Notes: a model not told the origin generated them from the sequence alone. A DNA stretch of 64,000 nucleotides from JAWKWH01 sp040830725 (GCA_040830725.1 JBFOMG010000013.1:124001-188000), one strand, 5' to 3'. Shown: positions 16,744 to 26,089, numbered from the stretch's first letter. Made by a program: numbers and translations.

Positions 16744-17685
16744 ATGCCGATCCGCATTCCAGACCGTCTGCCCGCCCGGGACACACTCGTCCGCGAAGGC
16801 GTCAATGTGATGGATGAATCGGTCGCAATCCGCCAGGATATCCGGCCGATTCAAATCGGGTTGCTGAACCTGATGCCCAACAAGATCGCCACTGAAACCC
16901 AGATCGCGCGGCTTGTGGGTTCGACCCCGCTGCAGGTGGAACTGACGCTGGTGCGCATTGGTTCGCACCGCGCAAAAAACACCGCTGAAGACCACCTGAT
17001 CAACTTTTATCATACCTGGGATGAAATCAGGGATCGCAAGTTTGACGGTTTCATCATCACCGGTGCGCCAATTGAAACGTTGCCGTATGAAGAAGTGACC
17101 TACTGGCGTGAGTTGCAAACCATCCTCGACTGGACGGAAACCCACGTTCACTCGTCATTCTTTGTCTGCTGGGGCGCAATGGCGGCGGCATATCACTTTC
17201 ATGACGTTCCCAAGCATCAGCTCAATGAAAAAGCGTTTGGTGTTTACCGACACCGCAATCTCAATCCTGCGTCCCCGTACCTCGCCGGATTTTCAGACGA
17301 CTTCCAGATCTCCGTTTCACGATGGACGGAAGTGCGCAGGGAAGATATCCGGCCGGAAACCGGTCTGGAAGTGCTGATGGAATCAGACGAAACGGGGCTC
17401 TGCCTGCTGGCCGAGAAGCGTTGCAACCGGCTCTACATCTTCAATCACGTTGAGTATGATTCCGGTACGCTGGCGGCGGAATATTTCCGCGATGTGCAGG
17501 CGGGAACACCAATCAAGCTTCCGGCCAACTATTTTCCCGACGACAATCCGGAGAACGAGCCGCAAAACCGCTGGCGCAGCCATGCTTTCCTGCTGTTTGG
17601 CAACTGGATCAATCAGACCTACCAGACCACACCGTTCAACATGGATGAAATCGGGCATCCGCGGCTATTGGAGAATGCAGGATGA
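16744..17685 (+). CDS. metA: Homoserine O-acyltransferase MetA, predicted acetyl-specific
   Basis: Acylates homoserine, the first committed step of methionine synthesis. 313 residues with catalytic C142 (FVCWGAMAA), H235 and E237 (FNHVEYD). Residue 111 is Glu (GAPIE); in the characterised MetA family Glu at this position goes with acetyl-CoA and Gly with succinyl-CoA, so the enzyme is predicted to be a homoserine O-acetyltransferase despite the common succinyltransferase name. Expression should be repressed by SAM through the riboswitch just upstream. A GNAT gene overlaps its stop by four bases. Confidence 0.95.
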   Translation: MPIRIPDRLPARDTLVREGVNVMDESVAIRQDIRPIQIGLLNLMPNKIATETQIARLVGSTPLQVELTLVRIGSHRAKNTAEDHLINFYHTWDEIRDRKFDGFIITGAPIETLPYEEVTYWRELQTILDWTETHVHSSFFVCWGAMAAAYHFHDVPKHQLNEKAFGVYRHRNLNPASPYLAGFSDDFQISVSRWTEVRREDIRPETGLEVLMESDETGLCLLAEKRCNRLYIFNHVEYDSGTLAAEYFRDVQAGTPIKLPANYFPDDNPENEPQNRWRSHAFLLFGNWINQTYQTTPFNMDEIGHPRLLENAG

Positions 17686-18137
17686 GTACGGATCTGACGA
17701 TCCGCCCGCTTCAGGCGGATGATGAGACAGAGTGGCGGCGGTTGTGGACCGCCTATCTCAACTTTTACCAATCGAGCGTTCCTAAGGAGGTGTACCGCTC
17801 GTCATTCGACCGCATGCTTGCCGGCAATGCCGGCGCCGAAAACGAGTTTCGTGGGTTGATCGCCGATATTGGCGGACGGCCGGTGGGCCTGGTGCACTAC
17901 TTGTTTCACCGCCATGGCTGGAAAATCGAGAATGTCTGCTACCTGCAGGACCTCTATGCCGATCCGGGCGTACGCGGTACGGGGGTGGGACGCGCACTGA
18001 TCGAAGCGGTCTATGAGGCCGCCGATGAGGCCGGTTGTCCCTCAGTCTACTGGTTGACCCAGGAATTCAATTACACAGCGCGCCAACTCTACGATCGCAT
18101 CGCCACCAAGACGCCGTTCATCCAGTACAAGCGGTAA
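17682..18137 (+). CDS. GNAT family N-acetyltransferase
   Basis: 151-residue GNAT protein starting at the ATGA overlap with metA, so it is in the riboswitch-controlled operon. The acetyl-CoA loop reads DPGVRGTGVGRALIEAV and the C-terminal strand VYWLTQEFNYTARQLYDR is characteristic of a polyamine/small-molecule subgroup. Substrate is unknown; linkage to metA may hint at an amino-acid-related acceptor, but that is only context. Confidence 0.88.
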   Translation: MSTDLTIRPLQADDETEWRRLWTAYLNFYQSSVPKEVYRSSFDRMLAGNAGAENEFRGLIADIGGRPVGLVHYLFHRHGWKIENVCYLQDLYADPGVRGTGVGRALIEAVYEAADEAGCPSVYWLTQEFNYTARQLYDRIATKTPFIQYKR

Positions 18138-18152
18138 GGCGAATTCGCCTTA
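18135..18152 (+). terminator. Possible terminator after metA-GNAT
   Basis: An 18-base perfect palindrome that begins with the GNAT stop codon: stem AAGGCG / CGCCTT with an AATT loop, followed by ATCAATTTC. The stem is short and the T-run poor, so it is a weak terminator at best; an operator is the other reading. It is also the only structure seen before the next gene at 18246. Confidence 0.4.
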
Positions 18153-18245
18153 TCAATTTCACATGCTGCGAGGCGTGAGACACCTGGTTTGACTCGCGCT
18201 CAATATTGAACCAAAATCGAACCAATACTAGCCGGAACTAATCCA

Positions 18246-18965
18246 ATGCATATTCTCGTCCTGCAACATGCCGATGTTGAGCATCCCGGAATCCTGCGCA
18301 AATTTCTCGACGAGGACGGCCACCGGATGACCCAGGTCGAGTTGGACCATGGCGAGTCGATTCCGGACATCGACGGCTTCGATGCTCTGTGGGTCATGGG
18401 AGGGCCGATGGATGTCTGGCAGGAAGACGAACATCCGTGGCTGAAAGGCGAAAAAGAGTTTATCCGCGAGGCGGTGATGGACAAAGGTGTGCCGTTCCTC
18501 GGCCTCTGTCTTGGCCATCAGTTACTCGCCGAAGCGCTCGGAGGAACAGTCGGCCCGTCGGATACGCCGGAAATCGGCATCATGCCGGTTAATCAAACCG
18601 AACTCGGCGCTGAATCCATATTCTTCGACGGGGCGCCGGGTGAAATCGAGTGCCTGCAATGGCACTCCGCCGAGGTCAAAAGCTTGCCGCCCGACGTCAA
18701 GGTGCTTGCAACATCGCCCGCCTGTGTGGTCCAGGCGATGAGCTGGGGTCCCCGGGCCTTTTCGGCTCAGTTCCATGTCGAAGTGGAAGCGGACACGGTG
18801 GCAAATTGGGCAGCAATTCCAGAGTATGAGTCAGCGCTCATCAAGGCAATGGGCGAGGGGGCGGTTACCAGGCTTGAACGAGGTGTCGCGGATCGGCTGG
18901 ACCAGTTCAACACCGTTGCCGAGCGCCTGTACATAAACTGGCTTCAGGCGACCGCGACAGTATAG
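18246..18965 (+). CDS. Class-1 glutamine amidotransferase-like protein
   Basis: 239-residue GATase-1 domain protein related to the GMP synthase amidotransferase subunit. The triad is C88 (GLCLGHQLLAEALGG), H177 and E179 (AQFHVEVE). Stand-alone members hydrolyse glutamine or gamma-glutamyl amides for an unknown partner. It lies beside the GntR regulator and the glutamine synthetase/GlxBCD cluster, which suggests a role in the same nitrogen pathway, for example hydrolysis of a gamma-glutamyl intermediate. That link is inference from position. Confidence 0.85.
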   Translation: MHILVLQHADVEHPGILRKFLDEDGHRMTQVELDHGESIPDIDGFDALWVMGGPMDVWQEDEHPWLKGEKEFIREAVMDKGVPFLGLCLGHQLLAEALGGTVGPSDTPEIGIMPVNQTELGAESIFFDGAPGEIECLQWHSAEVKSLPPDVKVLATSPACVVQAMSWGPRAFSAQFHVEVEADTVANWAAIPEYESALIKAMGEGAVTRLERGVADRLDQFNTVAERLYINWLQATATV

Positions 18966-18982
18966 TAACTTATTGATTTTAT

Positions 18983-19663
18983 TCAGGTCGCCGCATCAAT
19001 AAGCGATTGGCGCGCCAGGTTCAGATGCTCTCGCATCGTCTGCGATGCCCCGTCCGGATCACGCGCGGCGATGGCTTCGAAAATGCGCCGGTGTTGCCGG
19101 TTGTATTCAACCACAATTTTGGAGTTGTGTGTCAGGTGCCGCATCTTCACCCAGCTTGGGTGCGAACGCACCTCGTTGGCATGCCGCATCATCCAGATCA
19201 AAAGCGAATTGTGAGAAGCCTCCGCCAGCAACAGGTGGAACGCCTCGTCTTGATCTCCGAAATTATTGGTGTCTTCGGCGTTGGCTTCCATTTTGCGGAT
19301 GGATTCCTCAATCCGCGACAAATCGCGATCATCGGCGTGCAGGACCGCGAGCCTTACGATCTGCGGCTCGATCGCCATTCGTGCCTCGATCAGCTCAAGC
19401 GGCCGCATTGTCTCCGCCATCGGCCGGGACGCATTGTCGCTTGAGTAGGAGACATAGGTGCCGCTGCCGGGCCTGCGCTCGACGAAATCAAGTTCCTCGA
19501 GCCGTTTCAGTGCCTCGCGCACCGTACCGCGGGCGACGCCGAACTGGTCTGCCAATTCGCGCTCGGGTGGTAGTCTCTCGTTTCGAAAATACTGCTCCGA
19601 GATTATCCGGCGGCGGAGCGTGGCCAATACATCGCCCGATCCCGGTTTCCTGGTCACACTCAT
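18983..19663 (-). CDS. GntR-family (FadR/FCD type) transcriptional regulator
   Basis: 226-residue regulator: winged helix (LPPERELADQFGVARGTVREALKRLEELDFVERRPGSGTYV) and an all-helical FCD effector domain with metal-site His/Asp residues (EAFHLLLAEASHN, HRRIFEAIAARD). The ATG at 19663 is used; an in-frame TTG at 19696 would add 11 residues. It is divergent from the FAD oxidoreductase operon, so it is the probable controller of the cluster at 19.9-28.0 kb. The shared intergenic region has several TTGGTC/CTGGT half-sites like those bound by FadR-type proteins. Confidence 0.9.
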   Translation of the reverse strand: MSVTRKPGSGDVLATLRRRIISEQYFRNERLPPERELADQFGVARGTVREALKRLEELDFVERRPGSGTYVSYSSDNASRPMAETMRPLELIEARMAIEPQIVRLAVLHADDRDLSRIEESIRKMEANAEDTNNFGDQDEAFHLLLAEASHNSLLIWMMRHANEVRSHPSWVKMRHLTHNSKIVVEYNRQHRRIFEAIAARDPDGASQTMREHLNLARQSLIDAAT

Positions 19664-19906
19664 CGCATTTGGTCCATCTGGCTGGGGCTGGTCCAATCAA
19701 ACCGGACCGGTTTCCAATCATCGTTCATTTGAAGGGATTCTCGCCGTGAAAACAAGGAAAATCGTTATATTGGTCGCTAATTGGGCAAAAACTGGTGTAG
19801 AATTGGTCTTGTCAGCCGTTCAGACATGTGATTTAGTTTGTTGGTTAGGCCGGTTTTGCTCAGATCTTGATGGCCCGGTTTGCGATCTGTCTTCGGGAGG
19901 ATTTCA

Positions 19907-21250
19907 ATGGCATTTCCGCAGTCTGCCGATATCGTGATTATCGGCGCCGGTATTCACGGTCTTTCCACCGCCTGGCGTCTGGCCGAGATCGAGAAGGAGG
20001 CCGGACGCGAAGTCGACGGCAGAATTATCATCCTCGACAAGGACGGTATCGCAGCCGGCGCGACGGGGATTGCCTGCGGGGTTGTCCGCAACAACTATTT
20101 CCAGCCCGCCATGCGTGAACTGATGGCCCACTCGGTCGGTGTCTGGGAGAGCGATCCCGAGGCCTTTTCCTATCATCCTGTCGGCTACATGCAGATCAGC
20201 TGCGAAGCGATGCGCAGCGATGTCGGCCAGATCTATGCGGAGCAGCAGGCGATCGGTTATGAGAGTGTGTTCATCGAAGGTGCAAATGCCTCAACGTCAT
20301 ATATGCGCGGCATTTTCGATGACTGGCAGGCACAAGGAATCACGTCTGTCCTGCACGAAAAGCGCGGTGGATACGCCAACAACACCAAGGCAATGTACGG
20401 TCTGGCAAAGAAGGTCGAAGATCTCGGCATCCGCATCCTGACCGGCGCGACCGTGACCGGATTGACTTCATCGAACGGCACCGGCGCGGTAACGCATGTT
20501 GAAACCGACCGCGGAAACATTGAGTGCGACCAGGTGGTTGTGGCCGCCGGACCGTGGGTGCGCGATTTCTGGTCCATGCTGGGGCTGCCCGACAAGATCA
20601 ATCTGAAAGACCTGCAGGGTAACGTCCATAAGGACATCGATATGTGGCGCTTCTGGCAATTGGAAGAAGGCGTACTCAATGTCGATCCCGGGATGCTCAT
20701 GGCCAATGACGGTTCGATGCCGCCGGTCATCCATGTCGACACCGATGCGCCGCTGATCTCGGACGTCGACGGTTCGGTGATCACCGAGGAAATGTGGGGG
20801 ATTTATTACAAGCCGGACTGGCATTTTGGCGGCATCCAGGGGGGTGCGGCACCTTATAAGGTCGAGACGCCGGTCAACGAAGTCGCGATCGATCCTTATG
20901 GTCCGTCGTCACCGGAATTCGTGTCCAGTCACGAATTTGCGCATATGTGGGTTTCAGCACTTGCCCATTGCCACAAGCGGTTCGAAGGCATGATGCCGAA
21001 ATATCACAAAGAGCCTTCGGGCGGCATCGGCTGCTTCACCGCCGACAGTTTCCCGGTCTTCGACCGTTTCCGCGACAATGTTTATGTCATTGCGGATTCA
21101 AACCACGGCTACAAAATGCTCGGCGTCGGCCGGCTTGTTGCAGAAGAACTGCGCGGCAACGAGCAAAACCTGTTGAAGCCGTTCCGGTTCGACCGGTTTG
21201 CCAAGGGTGAGCTGCACCCGACATCGAACAGCCCGTTCCCGTGGAGCTGA
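19907..21250 (+). CDS. FAD-dependent amine/amino-acid oxidoreductase (DAO family)
   Basis: 447-residue flavoprotein of the D-amino-acid oxidase/sarcosine oxidase family, expected to oxidise a C-N bond of an amino acid or N-alkyl amino acid. The dinucleotide motif IIGAGIHGLSTAWRLAE is at the N terminus, a GxACG flavin-contact stretch (GATGIACGVV) follows, and SNHGYKMLGVGRLVAEEL closes the fold. The ATG at 19907 has GGGAGG six bases upstream. It is first in an operon with a type III glutamine synthetase and GlxBCD. Context suggests an N-substituted glutamate or similar as substrate (inference). Confidence 0.88.
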   Translation: MAFPQSADIVIIGAGIHGLSTAWRLAEIEKEAGREVDGRIIILDKDGIAAGATGIACGVVRNNYFQPAMRELMAHSVGVWESDPEAFSYHPVGYMQISCEAMRSDVGQIYAEQQAIGYESVFIEGANASTSYMRGIFDDWQAQGITSVLHEKRGGYANNTKAMYGLAKKVEDLGIRILTGATVTGLTSSNGTGAVTHVETDRGNIECDQVVVAAGPWVRDFWSMLGLPDKINLKDLQGNVHKDIDMWRFWQLEEGVLNVDPGMLMANDGSMPPVIHVDTDAPLISDVDGSVITEEMWGIYYKPDWHFGGIQGGAAPYKVETPVNEVAIDPYGPSSPEFVSSHEFAHMWVSALAHCHKRFEGMMPKYHKEPSGGIGCFTADSFPVFDRFRDNVYVIADSNHGYKMLGVGRLVAEELRGNEQNLLKPFRFDRFAKGELHPTSNSPFPWS

Positions 21251-21332
21251 GGAATTTTGCCGTTCGGGCGATCTGCATACAGCCCGGACAAAACGACTTG
21301 ATTGAAGTCATTATCAAGGGAGGAAGATTGAA

Positions 21333-22805
21333 ATGACTGACCTGGAAGCCTTTGTAGAAGCCGAAGGCCGTGATGAGAAAATCAAACAAGTCCGCGCCAA
21401 GATCGACGAGCTTGGTATAGAATATCTGTACCTGCAGTTTGTGTCGGTTACCGGCAAGATCATGGGCAAGGGCATCCCCGCCGATCACTGGGAGTCGGTA
21501 GCCAAGAAGGGCTTCCAGCTGGTCTATGGCGCCACCGTCAATCTGTTTACCAACCGGGCCGGCGAATATCTCGGTTACGGGCCCGAGGCGGCCGAGCTCG
21601 TCGGTATCCCCGAACCTGAAACATTCATGCAGCTTCCATGGGCGCCACAGATTGGCCGCTTCTACTGCACCTTGTTCCGCAATCGCGAGGAAAAGGAGGA
21701 CCCAGGCGGGTTCCTGACGTCTGACTGCCGCGGCAACCTTCGCCGTTTGCACAAGGAGTTTGAGGAAAAGCACGGCACCAAGCTGCGTATCGGTACCGAG
21801 CCGGAGATGATGTGGCTGAAATTCGATGAAGACGGCAAACCGCGCGATGGGTTCTCCAAACCCTATTGCTACCACATCGATCAGTTCGAAAGCCTGCGTC
21901 CTGTGTCACTGCAGGTGATCAAATATGCCCGCCAGATGGGCCTCGACATGATTCAGGGCGATCACGAGGATGCTCCGGGTCAGCTGGAATTGAACTGGAT
22001 GTTTGACGATGTCCTGCGCAATGCCGACCGCCTGACGACCTATCGTCAGATCTGTGCCCAGGTCGCGCGGGAAAACGGCATCTTCGCCTGCTTCATGACC
22101 AAGCCGTTCATGGGCGTTTCCGCATCAGGCTGCCATCACAACATGTCGCTGTGGCGCGGAGGTGAGGACGAGTTTGTCAAATGCGGCAACGACCCGGACA
22201 ATCTGCCGGGCATGGTTGAAAACTACATGTATGTGAAAGGTGGCGAGAACACCTTCATGCCGGATACGGATGACCCGCAAATGCCGGGCAAGGAAGGCTT
22301 GAAGGCCATCGGCGGCGTGGTGCAACATCTGCAGGCGCTGACGTCAGTCGGCTGTTCGACGGTCAATTCATACCGGCGCCTTTGGGATACGGGTTTCTGG
22401 GCGCCTGTTTTCGCTGACTGGGGTTTCCAGAACCGCACGACCGGCTTGCGTGTTTCGGCTCCGGGCCGCTTTGAATACCGCTCAGTCGACTCGATGGTGA
22501 ACCCATACATTATGGGCTCGACATTGCTGGCCGCCATGGATGACGGCCTCGACAACAATCTTGACCCGGGCCAGCCCGAGGAGCGCAACATCTATGAGGC
22601 GATGGCAGAGGGCAAGGATGTCAAGAAGCTGCCGATGTCACTGGGTGAGGCGCTTGATCACCTTGCCAACAACGAGGTCGTAAAACGCGGCATGCCCGGC
22701 GAGATGTACCGTCTCTATGACGAATACAAGCGCGATGAATTTGCGCGCTTTATGTCCACTGTCACCGAGTGGGACAACGAAACGTACATGGAGTGCCTTC
22801 CGTAA
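21333..22805 (+). CDS. glnT: Type III glutamine synthetase-like ligase (GlnT/GmaS group)
   Basis: 490-residue ATP-dependent gamma-glutamyl ligase of the GlnT group, which includes gamma-glutamylmethylamide synthetase. Active-site motifs: GTEPEMMW and GDHEDAPGQLELNW (metal Glu), ASGCHHNMSL (metal/ATP His), GCSTVNSYRRL and RFEYRSVDSMVNPYIMG. Sequence alone does not separate use of ammonia from use of an alkylamine. The position directly before glxBCD, with an FAD oxidoreductase upstream, parallels gmaS-mgsABC loci and makes an amine acceptor plausible. Preceded by GGGAGGAAGATTGAA. Confidence 0.88.
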   Translation: MTDLEAFVEAEGRDEKIKQVRAKIDELGIEYLYLQFVSVTGKIMGKGIPADHWESVAKKGFQLVYGATVNLFTNRAGEYLGYGPEAAELVGIPEPETFMQLPWAPQIGRFYCTLFRNREEKEDPGGFLTSDCRGNLRRLHKEFEEKHGTKLRIGTEPEMMWLKFDEDGKPRDGFSKPYCYHIDQFESLRPVSLQVIKYARQMGLDMIQGDHEDAPGQLELNWMFDDVLRNADRLTTYRQICAQVARENGIFACFMTKPFMGVSASGCHHNMSLWRGGEDEFVKCGNDPDNLPGMVENYMYVKGGENTFMPDTDDPQMPGKEGLKAIGGVVQHLQALTSVGCSTVNSYRRLWDTGFWAPVFADWGFQNRTTGLRVSAPGRFEYRSVDSMVNPYIMGSTLLAAMDDGLDNNLDPGQPEERNIYEAMAEGKDVKKLPMSLGEALDHLANNEVVKRGMPGEMYRLYDEYKRDEFARFMSTVTEWDNETYMECLP

Positions 22806-22848
22806 GGCCGCAGGCTTCCATGCAATGAATTCCCGGCCGGGGCTTCCC

Positions 22849-22864
22849 ACCCGGTCCGCCGGGT
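22849..22864 (+). other. Hairpin between glnT and glxB
   Basis: ACCCGG (22849-22854) and CCGGGT (22859-22864) with a TCCG loop form a compact stem in the 94-base gap. There is no T-run, so it is not a clear terminator; it may trim or attenuate the message so that glnT and glxBCD are expressed at different levels. The remainder of the gap has only the AAGGAG of glxB. Confidence 0.35.
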
Positions 22865-22899
22865 CCTGGTCGGGAACTAACGTCTAAGGAGAATGATAT

Positions 22900-23835
22900 A
22901 TGTGCGGAATTGCGGGCATTATCTACAAGGGCAGGAGTGCTGATGTCGGTGGCGACATGACCGCCATGCTTCAGGCGCTCAAACATCGCGGGCCTGATTC
23001 AACCGGCTACGCGGTCTACGGGCAGCCGAGCGAAGGTGACTATGTCATGCGTCTCAAGGTCGCCGAAGCGGAAGATATGGATAGCGGCAGCAAGATCCAC
23101 CAGATCATCAAGGATCGCATCGAGACCGTTGAAGAAATTCTCGAAGAGCACGGTGCCAGCGTCAAGAGCAAGGAACCTGCCACTGAATATGCCCTTCGAT
23201 ATGTGCTGAGCCATGACGGCGACACCGGCAAGATGGCCGAACATATCGAGGAAACAGAAGGCGTCGAAATCCTTTCAATGGGCAACGGCCTGGAACTGAT
23301 CAAGGACCTCGGCGACGCCACAGTTGTCTCGGAGATGTACGGACTGAAAGATTTCAAAGGCACCCATGCCATTGGCCACACCCGCATGGCCACCGAATCC
23401 GACGTCGATATCAAATCCGCTCACCCCTATTGGGCGTTTCCGTACAACGACGTTTCGGTTGTCCATAACGGCCAGATCACCAACTACTGGATCATGCGCC
23501 GCGAGATGGAGCGCAAGGGGCACCGTTTCATGTCCAATTGCGACTCCGAGCTGCTCGCCGTCTACACAGCAAACAACCTTGCCAACGGCATGTCGCTGGA
23601 AGACTCGCTGACCAAATCGATTGAAGAGATCGATGGCGTGTTCACCTATCTGGTCGCCACCAAGGATCAGCTTGGCATGGCCAAGGACACCATGGCGGCA
23701 AAGCCACTGGTTCTCTACGAAAGCGACGACATGATCGCCATGGCGTCCGAAGAAGTGGCGATCCGCGCCATCAAGCCGGAGGAAATCGACACATATGATC
23801 CTTATGACGAGGAGGTTCGGGTATGGCAGGCATAA
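22900..23835 (+). CDS. glxB: GlxB/MgsA: class-2 glutamine amidotransferase subunit
   Basis: 311-residue Ntn-hydrolase subunit homologous to the amidotransferase domain of glutamate synthase and to MgsA of N-methylglutamate synthase. The nucleophile C2 follows the initiator Met (MCGIAGI). HRGPDSTGYAVY, THAIGHTRMATES, VVHNGQITNYW and MSNCDSELLAVY are the glutaminase signatures. Expected to release an amine or ammonia from a gamma-glutamyl amide and channel it to the GlxD active site. AAGGAG precedes the ATG; glxC overlaps its end by 13 bases. Confidence 0.9.
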   Translation: MCGIAGIIYKGRSADVGGDMTAMLQALKHRGPDSTGYAVYGQPSEGDYVMRLKVAEAEDMDSGSKIHQIIKDRIETVEEILEEHGASVKSKEPATEYALRYVLSHDGDTGKMAEHIEETEGVEILSMGNGLELIKDLGDATVVSEMYGLKDFKGTHAIGHTRMATESDVDIKSAHPYWAFPYNDVSVVHNGQITNYWIMRREMERKGHRFMSNCDSELLAVYTANNLANGMSLEDSLTKSIEEIDGVFTYLVATKDQLGMAKDTMAAKPLVLYESDDMIAMASEEVAIRAIKPEEIDTYDPYDEEVRVWQA

Positions 23836-24692
23836 GCGATGCTGAACTGAAGCAAATGACGCAGGAAGAGCGCGTAACGGCGCTCGGCATGCGCACTGAA
23901 CAGCTGACCGGTAAGACACTCTATATCGAGTTCGATCCCGGCGCTGAAGAACGGTTCACCTATCCATGGGCGCCGGATGTTGATTTCAACAAGCGCACCG
24001 AAATCGATTCCGACGACATGACCACGACAGAGGTGAACGCAAAGATTCGCGAGCTCATGTCGGAAGGCTACGGCACAATCGTGCTGAAAAACCCGCGAGG
24101 CAAACACTCGCTCGGCGTTGGAATCCTGAGCAAACTCAATCTTATTATTGAAGGCTCGACCGGTTATTTTGGTGTCGGCCTGATTGACGGACCGAATGTT
24201 CGCATCAACGGCCGGGTGGGCTGGTCCTGCGCTGAAAACATGATGTCGGGCACGGTCGTGGTGGAGAAGAACGCCGGGTCAACCTTCGGCGCCGCAATTC
24301 GTGGTGGCGACCTTGTCTGCAAAGGTTCGGTTGGTTCTCGCACAGGTATCGACCAGAAGGGTGGCACCATCATCGTCGGTGGCGATACAGGCGCGCTTTC
24401 CGGTTTCATGATGCAGCGCGGACGCATGGTTGTCTGCGGCAACGCCGGCAAGAACCTTGGCGACTCCATGTATGACGGCACAATATATGTCGGCGGTGAA
24501 ATCAAGTCGTGTGGCGTGGATGCGGTCCCCGCCGAGCTGACCGATCTCGACAAGGCATGGCTGACGCGCAAGCTGACACAATATGAACTCATGCCCGACA
24601 AGGGCGTCGACCATTTCACGAAGATTGTCGCTGGCAAACAGCTCTGGAACTACGACAATCTTGAGCCCAACGAGAAGAAAATCGTTCTTTGA
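23823..24692 (+). CDS. glxC: GlxC/MgsB: GXGXG beta-helix subunit
   Basis: 289-residue homologue of the glutamate synthase C-terminal beta-helix domain and of MgsB. Glycine repeats run through residues 95-235 (GSTGYFGVGLIDG, GRVGWSCAENMMSG, GGDTGALSG, GNAGKNLGDSM, GTIYVGG), the GXGXG pattern that forms a right-handed structural helix in the synthase. It has no catalytic residues of its own and should act as a scaffold for the GlxB-GlxD complex. It overlaps glxB by 13 bases, so coupling is tight. Confidence 0.9.
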   Translation: MAGISDAELKQMTQEERVTALGMRTEQLTGKTLYIEFDPGAEERFTYPWAPDVDFNKRTEIDSDDMTTTEVNAKIRELMSEGYGTIVLKNPRGKHSLGVGILSKLNLIIEGSTGYFGVGLIDGPNVRINGRVGWSCAENMMSGTVVVEKNAGSTFGAAIRGGDLVCKGSVGSRTGIDQKGGTIIVGGDTGALSGFMMQRGRMVVCGNAGKNLGDSMYDGTIYVGGEIKSCGVDAVPAELTDLDKAWLTRKLTQYELMPDKGVDHFTKIVAGKQLWNYDNLEPNEKKIVL

Positions 24693-24709
24693 GGCGAAAG
24701 GAAAACACC

Positions 24710-26089
24710 ATGTCAGCAAGTGAAACTGCTCCACAGTTGAAGCCTCAAAAAAAGCCGCTGGACCGGGACACCAACCGCATCGGCGACAGCTTCATCTTCC
24801 CGCCACGGGTGATGGATGACATTCATGTCAAATCCGAGCTTGGGCGCTATCGCATGCGCGGCTTCTCGTTGTTCAAGAAGATCCCGCACTGGGATGATCT
24901 GACCTTCTTGCCGGGCACTCTGACCCGTTTCGTGATCGAGGGTTACCGCGAGAAGTGCGAAACCCGCACAATCATTGGCCCGCGCGCCAAGAAACCGCTC
25001 GATCTCGATATCCCGATTTATATCACCGGCATGAGTTTCGGGGCTTTGTCATACGAGGCAAAGACGGCGCTTGCGCGCGGCGCCACGATGGCAGGCACCG
25101 CAACCTGCTCCGGCGAGGGCGGCATGATCCCCGATGAGCGCCGCTATTCGTCGAAATGGTTCTATCAGTGCATTCAGTCGCGCTATGGCTTCAATCCCAA
25201 CCACCTGGTGCTGGCCGACGGCTGCGAGTTCTTCATCGGCCAGGGGTGCAAGGTCGGCCTCGGTGGGCACTTGATGGGCCAGAAGGTGACCGATCAGGTC
25301 GCCGAAATGCGCTCGTTGCCTGCAGGCATCGACCAGCGCTCACCGGCCCGCCACCCCGACTGGCTCGGTCCCGATGATCTGGCGCTGAAGATCCTCGAAA
25401 TCCGCGAGGCGACGGACTGGCAGATCCCTATCCAGCTCAAACTCGGTGCTGCCCGGGTCTATGACGATGTCCGCATGGCGGTTAAATGCGACCCGGACTC
25501 CATCTATATCGACGGCATGGAAGGCTCCACCGGCGCCGGACCGCACCTGGCGACCGAGGATACCGGCGTTCCCGGCATGGCGGCGATCCGCCAGGCACGC
25601 AAGGCCATCGACGATCTTGGCAAGCGAGGCGAGATCAGTCTGATCTATGCCGGCGGCATCCGCAACGGCGCCGATGTGGCCAAGGCAATCGCGCTTGGTG
25701 CCGATGCCATCGCCATCGGCCACTCGGCCATGATGGCGCTGAATTGCAACAAGGACATTCCGGAAGCCAACTATCCCGAAGAGATCGGTGCCGAACCCGG
25801 TTATTGCTATCACTGCCATACCGGCCGTTGCCCGGTTGGCGTTGCGACGCAGGACCCGGTTCTTCGCCAGCGTCTTGATCCGGACGAGGCGGCCGAGCGG
25901 GTCTACAATTTCCTGCATACGCTGACCATCGAGGCGCAGCTGTTTGCGCGGGCATGCGGCAAGACCCACATCCACAGCCTTGAACCGGAAGATCTGGCGG
26001 CGTTGACGATGGAAGCTTCAGCCATGGCCGGAGTGCCTCTCGCCGGCACCAACCACACGGTTGGCGTCGAAGATTATCATCATCTGTAA
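24710..26089 (+). CDS. glxD: GlxD/MgsC: FMN-binding glutamate synthase-like subunit
   Basis: 459-residue homologue of the FMN/2-oxoglutarate domain of glutamate synthase and of MgsC. The FMN barrel has GMSFGALSYEAKTALARGA, SGEGGM, QLKLGAARVYDDVRMA, DGMEGSTGAGPH and a cysteine cluster CYHCHTGRCPVGVA for the [3Fe-4S] centre. It would carry out reductive amination of 2-oxoglutarate with ammonia, or with an amine to form an N-alkylglutamate. The ATG at 24710 has AAAGGA seven bases upstream and is preferred over the in-frame TTG at 24689. Confidence 0.9.
   Translation: MSASETAPQLKPQKKPLDRDTNRIGDSFIFPPRVMDDIHVKSELGRYRMRGFSLFKKIPHWDDLTFLPGTLTRFVIEGYREKCETRTIIGPRAKKPLDLDIPIYITGMSFGALSYEAKTALARGATMAGTATCSGEGGMIPDERRYSSKWFYQCIQSRYGFNPNHLVLADGCEFFIGQGCKVGLGGHLMGQKVTDQVAEMRSLPAGIDQRSPARHPDWLGPDDLALKILEIREATDWQIPIQLKLGAARVYDDVRMAVKCDPDSIYIDGMEGSTGAGPHLATEDTGVPGMAAIRQARKAIDDLGKRGEISLIYAGGIRNGADVAKAIALGADAIAIGHSAMMALNCNKDIPEANYPEEIGAEPGYCYHCHTGRCPVGVATQDPVLRQRLDPDEAAERVYNFLHTLTIEAQLFARACGKTHIHSLEPEDLAALTMEASAMAGVPLAGTNHTVGVEDYHHL

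Noticed and set aside
21087..21875. Minus-strand open frame of 262 codons opposite glnT
   Set aside because: Shadow of the FAD oxidoreductase and glnT coding strands; no recognisable protein features and no ribosome-binding site.
19907..26089. Complete N-methylglutamate pathway
   Set aside because: The mgdABCD dehydrogenase subunits are not present; only the synthase-like parts are, so the known pathway cannot be claimed as such.
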